Source: Sphingomonas sp. (GTDB taxonomy: Bacteria; Pseudomonadota; Alphaproteobacteria; Sphingomonadales; Sphingomonadaceae). From it: a stretch of 64,000 nt of DNA. Where the stretch lies: NCBI GenBank assembly GCA_025936675.1, contig JAICSX010000002.1, positions 55,198 through 119,197 of the forward strand, in the 5' to 3' direction. Within the stretch, counting starts at the first letter, position 1. Each line of letters opens with the position of its first letter. Made by a program: the position numbers and the translations under genes. Below the pieces are notes generated by a model. It saw nothing but the letters and a program-made list of their open reading frames with translations, was not told the DNA's origin and did not search any database. Below, in pieces: positions 1 to 8,176 of the stretch.

Positions 1-1
1 C

Positions 2-52
2 GAGCGCCAGGAGCTCAGCATTGAAAGCGCCCTTGCGAGACTGACGGCATGA
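2..52 (+). CDS. C-terminal end of a truncated gene, possibly proS (prolyl-tRNA synthetase)
   Basis: The first bases carry an open frame that enters from the left edge and stops with TGA at 50-52. It reads [16 protein letters not shown] before the stop. The stop overlaps the lolC start as ATGA, the usual sign of translational coupling in an operon. In many alphaproteobacteria proS directly precedes lolC, and its C-terminus has this kind of charged helical tail. The proS assignment therefore rests on gene order and a 16-residue fragment only, and any other upstream gene is possible. Confidence 0.45.
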   Translation, partial: ERQELSIESALARLTA

Positions 53-1299
53 TCCTCAACCGCGCGGAGCGCATGCTCGCCCGCCGATATCTTCTCCCCG
101 GCAAGGGCGAGGGGTTCATCTTCCTGGTTGCCACGATCAGCCTCATCGCGGTGGCGCTCGGGGTCGCCGCACTGATCATCGTCATGAGCGTGATGAACGG
201 CTTCCGCGCCGAGCTCTTCGACAAGATCGTTGGGCTGAATGGCCACGCGGTGGTGCAGGGCTACGACGGACGGCTTTCAGACTGGCAAAAGATCGCGGTG
301 GCGGCGAAGAATACGCCAGGCGTGACGTCGGCCGTGCCGCTGATCGAGACCCCGTTGATGGCGACCACCAACGGCCGCTTTGCAGGCGTCCTCGTCCGCG
401 GGATGCGCATGGAAGACATCCATTCGAACCGCACGATCATGTCGAATGTGGTGGCTGGGGATATCAAGGCCGTAACGCCTGGCAGCGGCAACGTCGCGAT
501 CGGATCGCGGCTTGCGGAAACACTCGGCGCTTATCCCGGAAGCCAGATCACGCTTTGGAACCCGGAGGGGCGCACGACCGTCGTCGGTACTGTCCCGCGC
601 GAGGAGACCTACACGGTCGCAGCGATCTTTGAGGTCGGCGTCTACGATTACGACAAGCAATTCGTGCTCATGCCGATCCAGGACGCGCAAGAATTGCTTT
701 TGATGGGTGACCAGGTCGGCATGATCGAGATCCAGACCAGCAACCCAGATAGGGTGCAGGAGATTCTCGCTCCGCTGCGTCGGCTCATCCAGGGCAAGGG
801 CGCGGTCATCGACTGGCGGCAAATGAACTCGGCGCTGTTCCAGGCGCTCGAGGTTGAGCGGGTGGCGATGTTCGTGGTGCTCTCGCTGATCGTGCTCGTG
901 GCCGTGTTCAACATCCTCTCCTCGCTCATCATGCTGGTGCGCGCGAAAACTCGGGACATCGCGATCCTGAGGACAATGGGCGCGAGCCGGCACGGCATGA
1001 TGAAGGTCTTCATGACTGTTGGCGTGACGATCGGCTCGCTGGGAATCGTTCTCGGCGTGATCCTCGGCGCGATCTTCCTCTACTTCCGCCAGGATGTGGT
1101 GGACTTCATTCAGAAGGTGACCGGTCAAAATCTGTGGGACCCATCGGTCCGTTTCCTCACCGACTTGCCGGCAAAGCCCGACCCGATTGAAGTGACGGCG
1201 ATCATCCTTATCGCGCTGATCCTGTCGTTCCTGTCGACGATTTATCCAGCCTACAAGGCGGCGAGCACAGACCCGGTGCAGGTACTCCGTTATGAGTGA
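49..1299 (+). CDS. lolC: Lipoprotein-releasing ABC transporter permease LolC/LolE
   Basis: This is the inner-membrane permease of the Lol system, which extracts mature lipoproteins from the inner membrane and hands them to LolA. The 416-residue length fits the family. One N-terminal membrane segment (about residues 20-50, [23 protein letters not shown]) is followed by a large periplasmic MacB-like domain and three C-terminal membrane segments (about 280-410). The FtsX-type motif [12 protein letters not shown] is present near residue 305. The ATG overlaps the upstream stop, and the ATPase gene lolD follows with an 8-base overlap. Many alphaproteobacteria have a single LolC/E-type permease forming a homodimer, so the choice of lolC over lolE is nominal. 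Confidence 0.93.
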   Translation: MILNRAERMLARRYLLPGKGEGFIFLVATISLIAVALGVAALIIVMSVMNGFRAELFDKIVGLNGHAVVQGYDGRLSDWQKIAVAAKNTPGVTSAVPLIETPLMATTNGRFAGVLVRGMRMEDIHSNRTIMSNVVAGDIKAVTPGSGNVAIGSRLAETLGAYPGSQITLWNPEGRTTVVGTVPREETYTVAAIFEVGVYDYDKQFVLMPIQDAQELLLMGDQVGMIEIQTSNPDRVQEILAPLRRLIQGKGAVIDWRQMNSALFQALEVERVAMFVVLSLIVLVAVFNILSSLIMLVRAKTRDIAILRTMGASRHGMMKVFMTVGVTIGSLGIVLGVILGAIFLYFRQDVVDFIQKVTGQNLWDPSVRFLTDLPAKPDPIEVTAIILIALILSFLSTIYPAYKAASTDPVQVLRYE

Positions 1300-1966
1300 G
1301 CCCGTCCTCGTCACGCGCGACCTCAAGCGCAGCTTCACGCAGGGCGAAGTCACGATCGAAGTGCTGCGCGGCGTCGATCTCGCGATCAATCCGGGAGAGA
1401 TTGTCGCGCTGCTCGGCCCTTCGGGTTCGGGCAAGTCGACCCTGCTTCAGGCAGTCGGCCTACTCGAAGGCGGGTTTGACGGATCGATTCGTCTCAACGG
1501 CGAGGAGGCCGCCGCTCTTGATGATGACGGGCGCACGCGTCTCAGGCGCGACCTGCTCGGTTTCGTCTATCAGTTTCACCACCTGCTTCCGGAATTCAAC
1601 GCGGTCGAGAACGTCGTCCTGCCGCAACTGGTGCACGGCGCAGAACCGGATGCAGCAAGAACGCGTGCGCAACAGCTGCTCGGCGCGCTCGGCCTGTCCG
1701 AGCGCCTTGATCATCGCCCGTCCAAGCTGTCAGGCGGGGAGCAGCAGCGCGTTGCGGTTGCGCGAGCGCTCGCGAACAAGCCGCCGCTGGTGCTTGCGGA
1801 TGAGCCGACCGGCAACCTTGACGAGAAGACCGCCGACGCAGTCCTCGCCGAGTTCCTAACACTGGTGCGCGGCGAGGGCAGCGCAGCGCTGGTCGCGACG
1901 CACAACGAGCGCCTCGCATCGAAGATGGATCGCGTGGTCCGGCTGCACGAGGGCCGGCTCCAATAA
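1292..1966 (+). CDS. lolD: Lipoprotein-releasing ABC transporter ATP-binding protein LolD
   Basis: This is the cytoplasmic ATPase that powers the LolCD(E) lipoprotein extractor. It has all ABC landmarks: Walker [10 protein letters not shown] at residues 42-50, signature LSGGEQQR from 146, Walker B VLADEP at 167-172 and the switch His in ATHNERL. The 224-residue length is typical of the MacB/LolD branch. The ATG at 1292 lies inside the 3' end of lolC, so the two are translationally coupled. The stop TAA shares its last A with the next ATG (TAATG). Confidence 0.95.
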   Translation: MSEPVLVTRDLKRSFTQGEVTIEVLRGVDLAINPGEIVALLGPSGSGKSTLLQAVGLLEGGFDGSIRLNGEEAAALDDDGRTRLRRDLLGFVYQFHHLLPEFNAVENVVLPQLVHGAEPDAARTRAQQLLGALGLSERLDHRPSKLSGGEQQRVAVARALANKPPLVLADEPTGNLDEKTADAVLAEFLTLVRGEGSAALVATHNERLASKMDRVVRLHEGRLQ

Positions 1967-2859
1967 TGGACCAGAACGGAGAGAGCGAGGTTCGCCAGCC
2001 GCTGCGCGGGCTCAGCTGGACGACGATGGCGTTGATCGGCGGACTGGTCCTCCTCGTCCTGATCATCGCTTATTTCGCGTCGCGCGGGAATTCGAACCAG
2101 GACAAGCTGACCAACCCGCAGGTCGCGACGAAGACTGCTGCCAATCCCGAGAAGCTCTGCGCTAGCGGCGCGACGTACGACCTCATCAAGCGGGAACTAT
2201 TCCGGCGTGCCGCGCAGCTGAGAGGGACCGATCAAGCTTCGTACGATCGGCTTTCCACAGCCGCGGTGGTGCGCATGGAAAATCCCGTGATGGAGAGTCA
2301 GGATAGTTCGACGGGGGCAGTCAATTGCTCGGGGTCATTGTCGCTCGACCTGCCGCCGGGAGTTGCAGCCGTCGGCGGCAAGACGACGCTTGCTTCGGAC
2401 GTGGATTACACCATCCAGCCCGCCGCCGACGGCAGCGGCAATGTCGTGCTCCTGCGCAACGCCGATTCGATCATCGCGCCGCTGGCGACGCTCGCGCGCA
2501 CTGAGCAGCCGGCGCCACCAACTGACCAGAACGTCGCCTCCAACGACTCGTCAGTCGAAGATCAGGCTACGGCCGATCTGGACCAGTCTGCACCAGCCGC
2601 CGCTCCGCAACCGCCGCCGCAGGCCAATGCCAATTCCGATCCGAGCCTCGCCGCGCTCGATCGGAACTTGAATGCGGAATATAACCAGGCATTGGCGGTG
2701 GCGTCACCTGAACAGCGGGCGCTCCTTGAGCAGACTGCACGGCGGTTTACTGCCTATCGCGACCATTGTCCCGACAGGCGATGCGTAACGTCGGCCTATG
2801 CCGGGCGGCACCGCGAAATCCGCGACATTATCGAGAACCGCTGGCAGCCGCCGCAGTGA
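1966..2859 (+). CDS. Membrane-anchored protein of unknown function with an LprI-like C-terminal region
   Basis: I do not recognise a named function. The 297-residue protein has a short cytoplasmic N-terminus, one membrane segment (about residues 22-42, rich in Leu, Val and Ile), a polar extracytoplasmic domain, and a Pro/Ala/Asn/Gln-rich linker (about 180-225). The C-terminal stretch of about 70 residues contains two Cys, in DHCPDRRCVTSAY. The pattern 'SLAALDRNLNAEYNQAL ... CPDRRCV ... YAGRHREI' resembles DUF1311/LprI-type domains, some of which are lysozyme inhibitors. That similarity is by eye only. It is coupled to lolD through TAATG, so it is probably co-transcribed with the Lol genes, which suggests an envelope role. 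Confidence 0.8.
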   Translation: MDQNGESEVRQPLRGLSWTTMALIGGLVLLVLIIAYFASRGNSNQDKLTNPQVATKTAANPEKLCASGATYDLIKRELFRRAAQLRGTDQASYDRLSTAAVVRMENPVMESQDSSTGAVNCSGSLSLDLPPGVAAVGGKTTLASDVDYTIQPAADGSGNVVLLRNADSIIAPLATLARTEQPAPPTDQNVASNDSSVEDQATADLDQSAPAAAPQPPPQANANSDPSLAALDRNLNAEYNQALAVASPEQRALLEQTARRFTAYRDHCPDRRCVTSAYAGRHREIRDIIENRWQPPQ

Positions 2860-2923
2860 TTTTTCGGGGATAAGTGCGGCGGAAAATCTTTCCACCGGAA
2901 GTCCTAAATCCCATAGTCCGACA

Positions 2924-5900
2924 GTGACTCCACCCTTCGTTCCGCTCCGCGTCTTCTCCTCCTTCACCATGCTCGAAGGAGCGATGGAGCCGAAGACCAT
3001 TGCGGAACGGGCGGCAAAGCTTGGATTTCCTGCTGTCGCGATCACCGACCGCAATGGCCTCTATGGGGCGATGCAATTCAGCGATGCGTGCTTCAGTAAG
3101 GGCGTGCAGCCGATCATCGGCGCGATGCTTGGCGTCGCGCGGCCGTCCGAGATTGGCGGCGAGGCGGGGATCGATTGGCTCGCGCTGCTGGCACAGGACG
3201 AGCTCGGCTATCGCAACCTTTGCAAGCTGGTTTCGTCAGCCCACCTCGACCGCCCGCTCGAGCAGAAGCCGCATGTCGAGTTCGCCATGCTGGAGGGACT
3301 GCGCGGCGGTCTCATTGCCCTTACGGCCGCAGCCGAAGGTGCGGTGGCTCGGCTGATTGCCGACGGCCAGCACCCAAAAGCCGAAGCCTATCTCGATCGG
3401 CTGGAGAAGCTCTTTCCCGAACGGCTCTACGTCGAACTGTCGCGGCGCGATGATCCCATCGAAGAAGCGGCCGAAAACAGACTCATCGAGCTAGCGTACG
3501 CGCGGAATCTGCCGCTCGTTGCGACCAATCCGGCAGCCTATCCGGATCCGGCATTTCACGCCGCTCACGACGCGATGCTGTGCATCGCGAATTCCGCTTA
3601 TGTGGAGAGCGCGGATCGCGCGACCTCGTCAGCACACGCATGGCTGAAAGATGGACCCGCGATGGCGGAACTGTTCGCCGATCTGCCTGAAGCCATTTCG
3701 AACACGCTCGTGATTGCACAACGCTGCGCCGTTGGCGCTCCCAGCCGTAAGCCAATCCTGCCGCGCCTCGGCAATGATGAGGATGAGCAATTGCGGCGCG
3801 ATGCACGGGCTGGCCTCGAAGCACGCCTGAAGGGCCGCCCGTTAGACGAGCAACAGCCCTATCTGGACCGGCTCGATTATGAGCTCGACATCATCACCGG
3901 AATGGGTTTCGCCGGCTACTTCCTGATCGTCGCCGATTTCATCAAATGGGCGAAGTCGAACGACATCCCGGTCGGGCCCGGCCGCGGCTCTGGCGCCGGA
4001 TCGGTTGTGGCCTGGGCGCTGACCATTACCGACCTTGACCCGATCGCCCTGGGACTGCTGTTCGAGCGTTTCCTCAACCCAGAACGCGTGTCGATGCCGG
4101 ACTTCGACATCGACTTCTGCGAAACGCATCGCGACAAGGTGATTACCTACGTCCAGGGCAAATACGGCCGCGATAAGGTCGCGCAGATCATCACCTTCGG
4201 ACGGCTGAAGGCGCGAGCGGTGCTCAAGGACACCGGCCGCGTGCTGCAGATGAGCTACGGCCATGTCGATCGCCTGGCAAAGCTCATCCCCAATCATCCG
4301 ACCGATCCTTGGACTCTCGATCGCGCGTTGAACGGCGTTTCCGAGCTCGCAGCCGAATACAAGGCCGATCGCGACATCCGCCGCTTGTTCGACCTGGCGA
4401 TGAAGCTCGAGGGCCTGCCGCGCCATGCCTCGACCCACGCGGCCGGCGTGGTGATCGGCGACCGGCCGCTCGACGAGCTGGTCCCGCTCTACCGCGACCC
4501 GCGCTCGGACATGCCGGTGACGCAGTTCGACATGAAATATGTCGAAGCCGCCGGGCTGGTAAAGTTCGACTTCCTGGGCCTCAAGACACTCTCGGTGCTC
4601 AAGGAAGGACAGCGGCTACTCGCCGAGCAAGGCGTCGAGATCGATTTCAGCGCGCTCCCGTGGGACGATCCAGCCGTCTTCAAGCTTCTGCAGCAAGGCG
4701 ACACAGTTGGCGTGTTCCAGGTCGAATCAGAAGGCATGCGCCGGACGCTTTCGGCGGTGAAGCCGACGCGGTTCGAGGACATCATCGCACTCAACGCGCT
4801 GTATCGGCCCGGGCCGATGGACAACATCCCGATGTTCGGCCGCCGCAAGAACGGCCAGGAGCCGATCGAATATCCCCATCCGCTGCTAGAGGGAATCCTA
4901 AGAGAGACCTACGGGATCTTCGTCTACCAGGAGCAGGTGATGCAGGCGGCGCAGATTCTCGCCGGCTACTCGCTCGGCGGCGCCGACCTTCTGCGCCGGG
5001 CCATGGGAAAGAAGATCAAGTCCGAGATGGACGCCCAGCGCGCGACCTTCGTGAAGGGCTGTGCCGAGCACAACAATATTCCCTCAGTCAAGGCGAACGA
5101 ACTGTTCGACTTGATCGACAAGTTCGCCGGCTACGGCTTCAACAAGAGCCACGCGGCGGCCTATGCGCTGCTGACGTACCAGACCGCCTGGCTGAAGGCG
5201 CACCATCGCGCAGAATTCTATGCGGCCTCCATGAGCTTCGATGTTGCGCTGACTGACAAGCTAGCCATGTTCGTTGAGGACATGCGCCGCGGCGGCGTCG
5301 AATGCTTGCCGCCTGACATCAACGCAAGCGATGCGCATTTCACGGTCGAGGGCGGCGCCGTGCGCTATGCTTTGGGTGCGCTCAAGGGCGTCGGTGACAA
5401 GGCGATGGAGGAGCTGGTGGCGGAGCGCGAACGCGGCGGCCCGTTCAACAGCCTGGAGGATTTTTCGGCACGCATTGACCCGCGGCTGCTCAACCGGCGC
5501 CAGCTCGAGAGCCTCGCGGGGGCGGGCGCTTTCGACGGCATCCAGGCCAATCGTGCGGCTGTCTTCGGCGCCGCCGAGACGATCCTCGCTCACGCCGCGA
5601 GCGCTCACGATCAGCGCGAAAGCGGACAGGCGGGTCTGTTCGGAGCCAATCCGGCAGAAGCGGCGCCGGTACGCCTGCCGCGAGACGCCTCTTGGACGCT
5701 CGCACAGCGCATGGCCGCAGAGCGAGACGCCTTTGGCTTCTACTTCTCGGCGCATCCGGTCGACGCCTCGCGCCACCTGCTCGCCGCGCACAAGGTCCGA
5801 ACCTTCGTCGAGGTGTCCGAAATGCAAGTCGGCGAGGGCGAGCGAGTCGGCGCGAGCATGGCCGCGCTCATCGAGGACACGCGCTGGCGGACATCAACGA

Positions 5901-6370
5901 AGGGACGCCGCTACATGATGGCGACGCTCAGCGACAGCTCAGGCCCGTTCGTTGCGACGGCGTTCGACGACGACGCGACTGCAGCACTGGAGGCGGCCGC
6001 AAAAGCAGGACAATGCGGTCTCCTCGGCGTCGAGCTCGACCGGCGCGCGGGCGATGAAACGCCGCGCGTGACGATCAAGCGTTTCCAGCCGCTGAGCGAT
6101 CTCGCGAAGCGCACGCGGCTTCAGATGTCAGTCCACGTGCACGATGTGGCCGCCATTGGACGTTTGACGACGACCCTGGCCGAAGCGCGCGGCGGAAATG
6201 GCCTGGTGCGCTTCGTCCTTCCGCTCGCATCAGGCGGCGAGGCGGTGATCGTAGCCGGACGCGATTTTACCCTCGACGGGGAGCTTGCCGCGAAGGTGGA
6301 GCGCATTTCCGGCGAGGGGAGCGTCGACTTATCCGTGCAGGAGCCGCCGAAGCTCGCCCTCGTCGGCTAA
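2924..6370 (+). CDS. dnaE: DNA polymerase III subunit alpha
   Basis: This is the replicative DNA polymerase catalytic subunit, 1148 residues from the chosen start. The N-terminal PHP domain starts with FVPLRVFSSFTMLEGAM, the usual beginning of sphingomonad DnaE. The open frame extends further upstream but runs inside the preceding gene, so the GTG at 2924 is preferred. The palm motif MPDFDIDFCE places catalytic aspartates at about residues 393 and 395 (E. coli D401/D403), and FDFLGLKTL carries the third (E. coli D555). The finger motif YGIFVYQEQVMQ, a helix-hairpin-helix region and a C-terminal OB domain follow. It is convergent with the hemerythrin gene, with only 2 bases between the stops. 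Confidence 0.96.
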   Translation: MTPPFVPLRVFSSFTMLEGAMEPKTIAERAAKLGFPAVAITDRNGLYGAMQFSDACFSKGVQPIIGAMLGVARPSEIGGEAGIDWLALLAQDELGYRNLCKLVSSAHLDRPLEQKPHVEFAMLEGLRGGLIALTAAAEGAVARLIADGQHPKAEAYLDRLEKLFPERLYVELSRRDDPIEEAAENRLIELAYARNLPLVATNPAAYPDPAFHAAHDAMLCIANSAYVESADRATSSAHAWLKDGPAMAELFADLPEAISNTLVIAQRCAVGAPSRKPILPRLGNDEDEQLRRDARAGLEARLKGRPLDEQQPYLDRLDYELDIITGMGFAGYFLIVADFIKWAKSNDIPVGPGRGSGAGSVVAWALTITDLDPIALGLLFERFLNPERVSMPDFDIDFCETHRDKVITYVQGKYGRDKVAQIITFGRLKARAVLKDTGRVLQMSYGHVDRLAKLIPNHPTDPWTLDRALNGVSELAAEYKADRDIRRLFDLAMKLEGLPRHASTHAAGVVIGDRPLDELVPLYRDPRSDMPVTQFDMKYVEAAGLVKFDFLGLKTLSVLKEGQRLLAEQGVEIDFSALPWDDPAVFKLLQQGDTVGVFQVESEGMRRTLSAVKPTRFEDIIALNALYRPGPMDNIPMFGRRKNGQEPIEYPHPLLEGILRETYGIFVYQEQVMQAAQILAGYSLGGADLLRRAMGKKIKSEMDAQRATFVKGCAEHNNIPSVKANELFDLIDKFAGYGFNKSHAAAYALLTYQTAWLKAHHRAEFYAASMSFDVALTDKLAMFVEDMRRGGVECLPPDINASDAHFTVEGGAVRYALGALKGVGDKAMEELVAERERGGPFNSLEDFSARIDPRLLNRRQLESLAGAGAFDGIQANRAAVFGAAETILAHAASAHDQRESGQAGLFGANPAEAAPVRLPRDASWTLAQRMAAERDAFGFYFSAHPVDASRHLLAAHKVRTFVEVSEMQVGEGERVGASMAALIEDTRWRTSTKGRRYMMATLSDSSGPFVATAFDDDATAALEAAAKAGQCGLLGVELDRRAGDETPRVTIKRFQPLSDLAKRTRLQMSVHVHDVAAIGRLTTTLAEARGGNGLVRFVLPLASGGEAVIVAGRDFTLDGELAAKVERISGEGSVDLSVQEPPKLALVG

Positions 6371-6372
6371 GC

Positions 6373-7035
6373 TCAAGCCATCCAGAAGCCGTCGCGGTTC
6401 ACCAGGCTGGTGATATGCGCGTTCTGCTCTTCGTCCATTGACTGCTTGAACTTGGGGAAGACCTGCTCTTCCTCCATGTGCGCGTGTTCGGCGACCAGCT
6501 GCCGGAATTCACGGACTTTCTCGAGCCAGTTCGGGCCCTCCGGACCCATCTCGCTGAGCTCGAAAATGAATGTCTTGATATAGCCGTGCTCGCTTTCGAG
6601 ATGGTCAGCGTCGACGGCCTCATTCGCCTCGCGAAGGGCCGGATAGACGACCATCTCTTCCTCGTGCGCGTGCTTGTCGAGCGCGTGGCACAGCTTCATG
6701 AAGAGCATCTTGCGCTTGAATGTCTGCGTCTGGTCGGTCGCAAGCATCTTGTCGAAGATAGCGAGCGCCATGTCGTGCTCGGCCGCCAAGATCTCGTCCC
6801 AATCGCCAGTTGCGGCTTCCATTCCCTGCATCAGCGCCTTGCGGCCATAGTTGGCCGCGAACCCGATCGCTGCGCCGGCGAGCGCTGCTCCAAGCAACGG
6901 GCCTGTATTATCACTCCAGGAGAAAGCGCTGCGGTTCTGATTGCTTCGGTTCGAACTGCTGCTGCGGCTCTCACCTGAGTTGCTTCGATTTGAGTTGCTC
7001 CGATTGGATGTACGGCTTCCGTTACGCGTTGCCAT
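6373..7035 (-). CDS. Hemerythrin-domain protein with a Ser/Asn/Arg-rich N-terminus
   Basis: The 220-residue protein starts with a low-complexity tail rich in Ser, Asn and Arg (residues 1-40) and a Gly/Ala-rich segment (TGPLLGAALAGAAIGFAANYG) that may touch the membrane. A hemerythrin HHE domain follows. Candidate iron ligands are the His and acidic residues in AAEHDMA, CHALDKHAHEEEMVVYPAL, HLESEHGYIKTFI and AEHAHMEEEQVFP, which fit the four-helix di-iron bundle. Such proteins bind O2 or NO or act in redox and stress responses; the role here is unknown. A strong Shine-Dalgarno AAGGAGG precedes the ATG. An EcfG-type promoter lies about 46 bases upstream (see the separate entry), which suggests general stress control. 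Confidence 0.9.
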   Translation of the reverse strand: MATRNGSRTSNRSNSNRSNSGESRSSSSNRSNQNRSAFSWSDNTGPLLGAALAGAAIGFAANYGRKALMQGMEAATGDWDEILAAEHDMALAIFDKMLATDQTQTFKRKMLFMKLCHALDKHAHEEEMVVYPALREANEAVDADHLESEHGYIKTFIFELSEMGPEGPNWLEKVREFRQLVAEHAHMEEEQVFPKFKQSMDEEQNAHITSLVNRDGFWMA

Positions 7036-7080
7036 AAGCTCCTCCTTGTCGAGATTGGGTCGTCGAAAACTTGCTGTTTC

Positions 7081-7106
7081 AACGGACAGGGGAGAGGCGC
7101 CGTTCC
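7081..7106 (-). promoter_or_regulatory. EcfG-type (general stress sigma factor) promoter of the hemerythrin gene
   Basis: On the minus strand GGAAC (7106-7102) is followed after exactly 17 bases by CGTT (7084-7081). This matches the alphaproteobacterial EcfG promoter pattern GGAAC-N16/17-CGTT. The -10 element ends 45 bases before the ATG at 7035. Two further sites of the same form precede the PAS-protein gene and the small acidic-protein gene in this window, which strengthens the reading. Assignment to EcfG is an inference from motif and spacing. Confidence 0.7.
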
Positions 7107-7144
7107 GTTCGTAAACCCTGCGTCACGAACCGTTCGGCGCATTG

Positions 7145-8098
7145 CTAGACGCCGTTGCCAAGTTCCGTAGCGGATTCGGGCGGCGGAGCAGTGGTAGAGT
7201 TTTGCTGGTCTGGCGGAATTGTTTGCTCAGTCGCTGCCGGAGCAGGCGCGGGGACCGGATTCTCGACCGGAGGCAGCGGTTTGGAGCTTTCATATTCCGC
7301 GCCAGGCAATGGCCGCGGCTTCTTCGCCACGATCGGCGGCGCTTTCTTGGGCGGAGGCGTGGTGCCTTTATATACGCAGGCGTCTAGCCCATCGCGCGCC
7401 ACAATCGGGATCCGGGCAGCGATCGTGTTGCCATATCGCCGAGTGAAGCCCTTCGGAGCAATGGCGCCACGCTCTTTCGGCAGCGGGAACACGGCGGCCA
7501 ATCGCGCCGCCTCGATCGGCGTCATAGCGCTCGCGTCATGCCCAAAATAGCGCTGTGATCCAGCGTTGACGCCATAGGTGCCGATGCCGGTCTCATCGAG
7601 GTTCAGATAGACCTCCATGATCCGGCGCTTGCCCCACAGGTTCTCGATCAGGAACGTGAACCAGGCCTCCAGACCTTTGCGGACATATCCGCCGTTCTGC
7701 CACAGGAATGCATTCTTCGCGGTCTGCTGGCTGATCGTCGAGCCGCCGCGGATCCGTCCTCCGGAGGCGTTTCTTTTCATCGCATCTTCAATCGCTTGGA
7801 AATCGAAACCATGATGCGTGCAGAACTTGCTGTCCTCAGCAGCGATCGACGCGCGAACCATGTCGCGATCGATCTCGCTGATCGGCATCCACTCCTTGTG
7901 TGCTCCGCGCCCCGCGAGCATGTCACCGATCATCGTCGCCGTGATCGGCGGGTTCACAAACCGGTAGGCGAGAACCCACAGGACGGAGATGATCAGGAAG
8001 GCGAGGATAAGCTTCACGATCCAGCCGACGATGCGGCCGACGATCGAGCGCTTCCGGCGCCGCTTGTACTGAGGGATCGTCGATTTGCGCCTCGCCAT
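7145..8098 (-). CDS. mtgA: Monofunctional biosynthetic peptidoglycan transglycosylase MtgA with Pro-rich tail
   Basis: This is a GT51 glycosyltransferase that polymerises glycan strands from lipid II at the periplasmic face. The chosen ATG gives 317 residues: a basic N-terminus (MARRKSTIPQYKRRRKRS), a membrane anchor (about 22-45) and the catalytic domain. The catalytic Glu is E88 in IAAEDSKFCTHHGFD, and GGSTISQQTAKN is also present. The frame continues upstream past this ATG into the alaS side, but the extension has no membrane or GT51 features. After about residue 240 there is an unusual tail rich in Pro, Ala and Thr that typical MtgA proteins lack. It is divergent from alaS, with 78 bases between starts. 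Confidence 0.92.
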   Translation of the reverse strand: MARRKSTIPQYKRRRKRSIVGRIVGWIVKLILAFLIISVLWVLAYRFVNPPITATMIGDMLAGRGAHKEWMPISEIDRDMVRASIAAEDSKFCTHHGFDFQAIEDAMKRNASGGRIRGGSTISQQTAKNAFLWQNGGYVRKGLEAWFTFLIENLWGKRRIMEVYLNLDETGIGTYGVNAGSQRYFGHDASAMTPIEAARLAAVFPLPKERGAIAPKGFTRRYGNTIAARIPIVARDGLDACVYKGTTPPPKKAPPIVAKKPRPLPGAEYESSKPLPPVENPVPAPAPAATEQTIPPDQQNSTTAPPPESATELGNGV

Positions 8099-8176
8099 TG
8101 AGGCTGCGTAGCGGAATTGCCGCTGCTGCCAAGACCTCTCCTTGCTGCGATGCAGCAGCGCATTTACATGGACCGC

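Noticed and set aside
277..1434. Long open frame antisense to lolC (385 codons)
   Set aside because: Composition is rich in Arg and His, with no domain or ribosome binding site; it mirrors lolC codon bias on the other strand.
7126..7136. CGAAC-C-GTTCG dyad near the mtgA stop
   Set aside because: A one-base loop cannot form an RNA hairpin, and no matching regulator is evident; probably chance.
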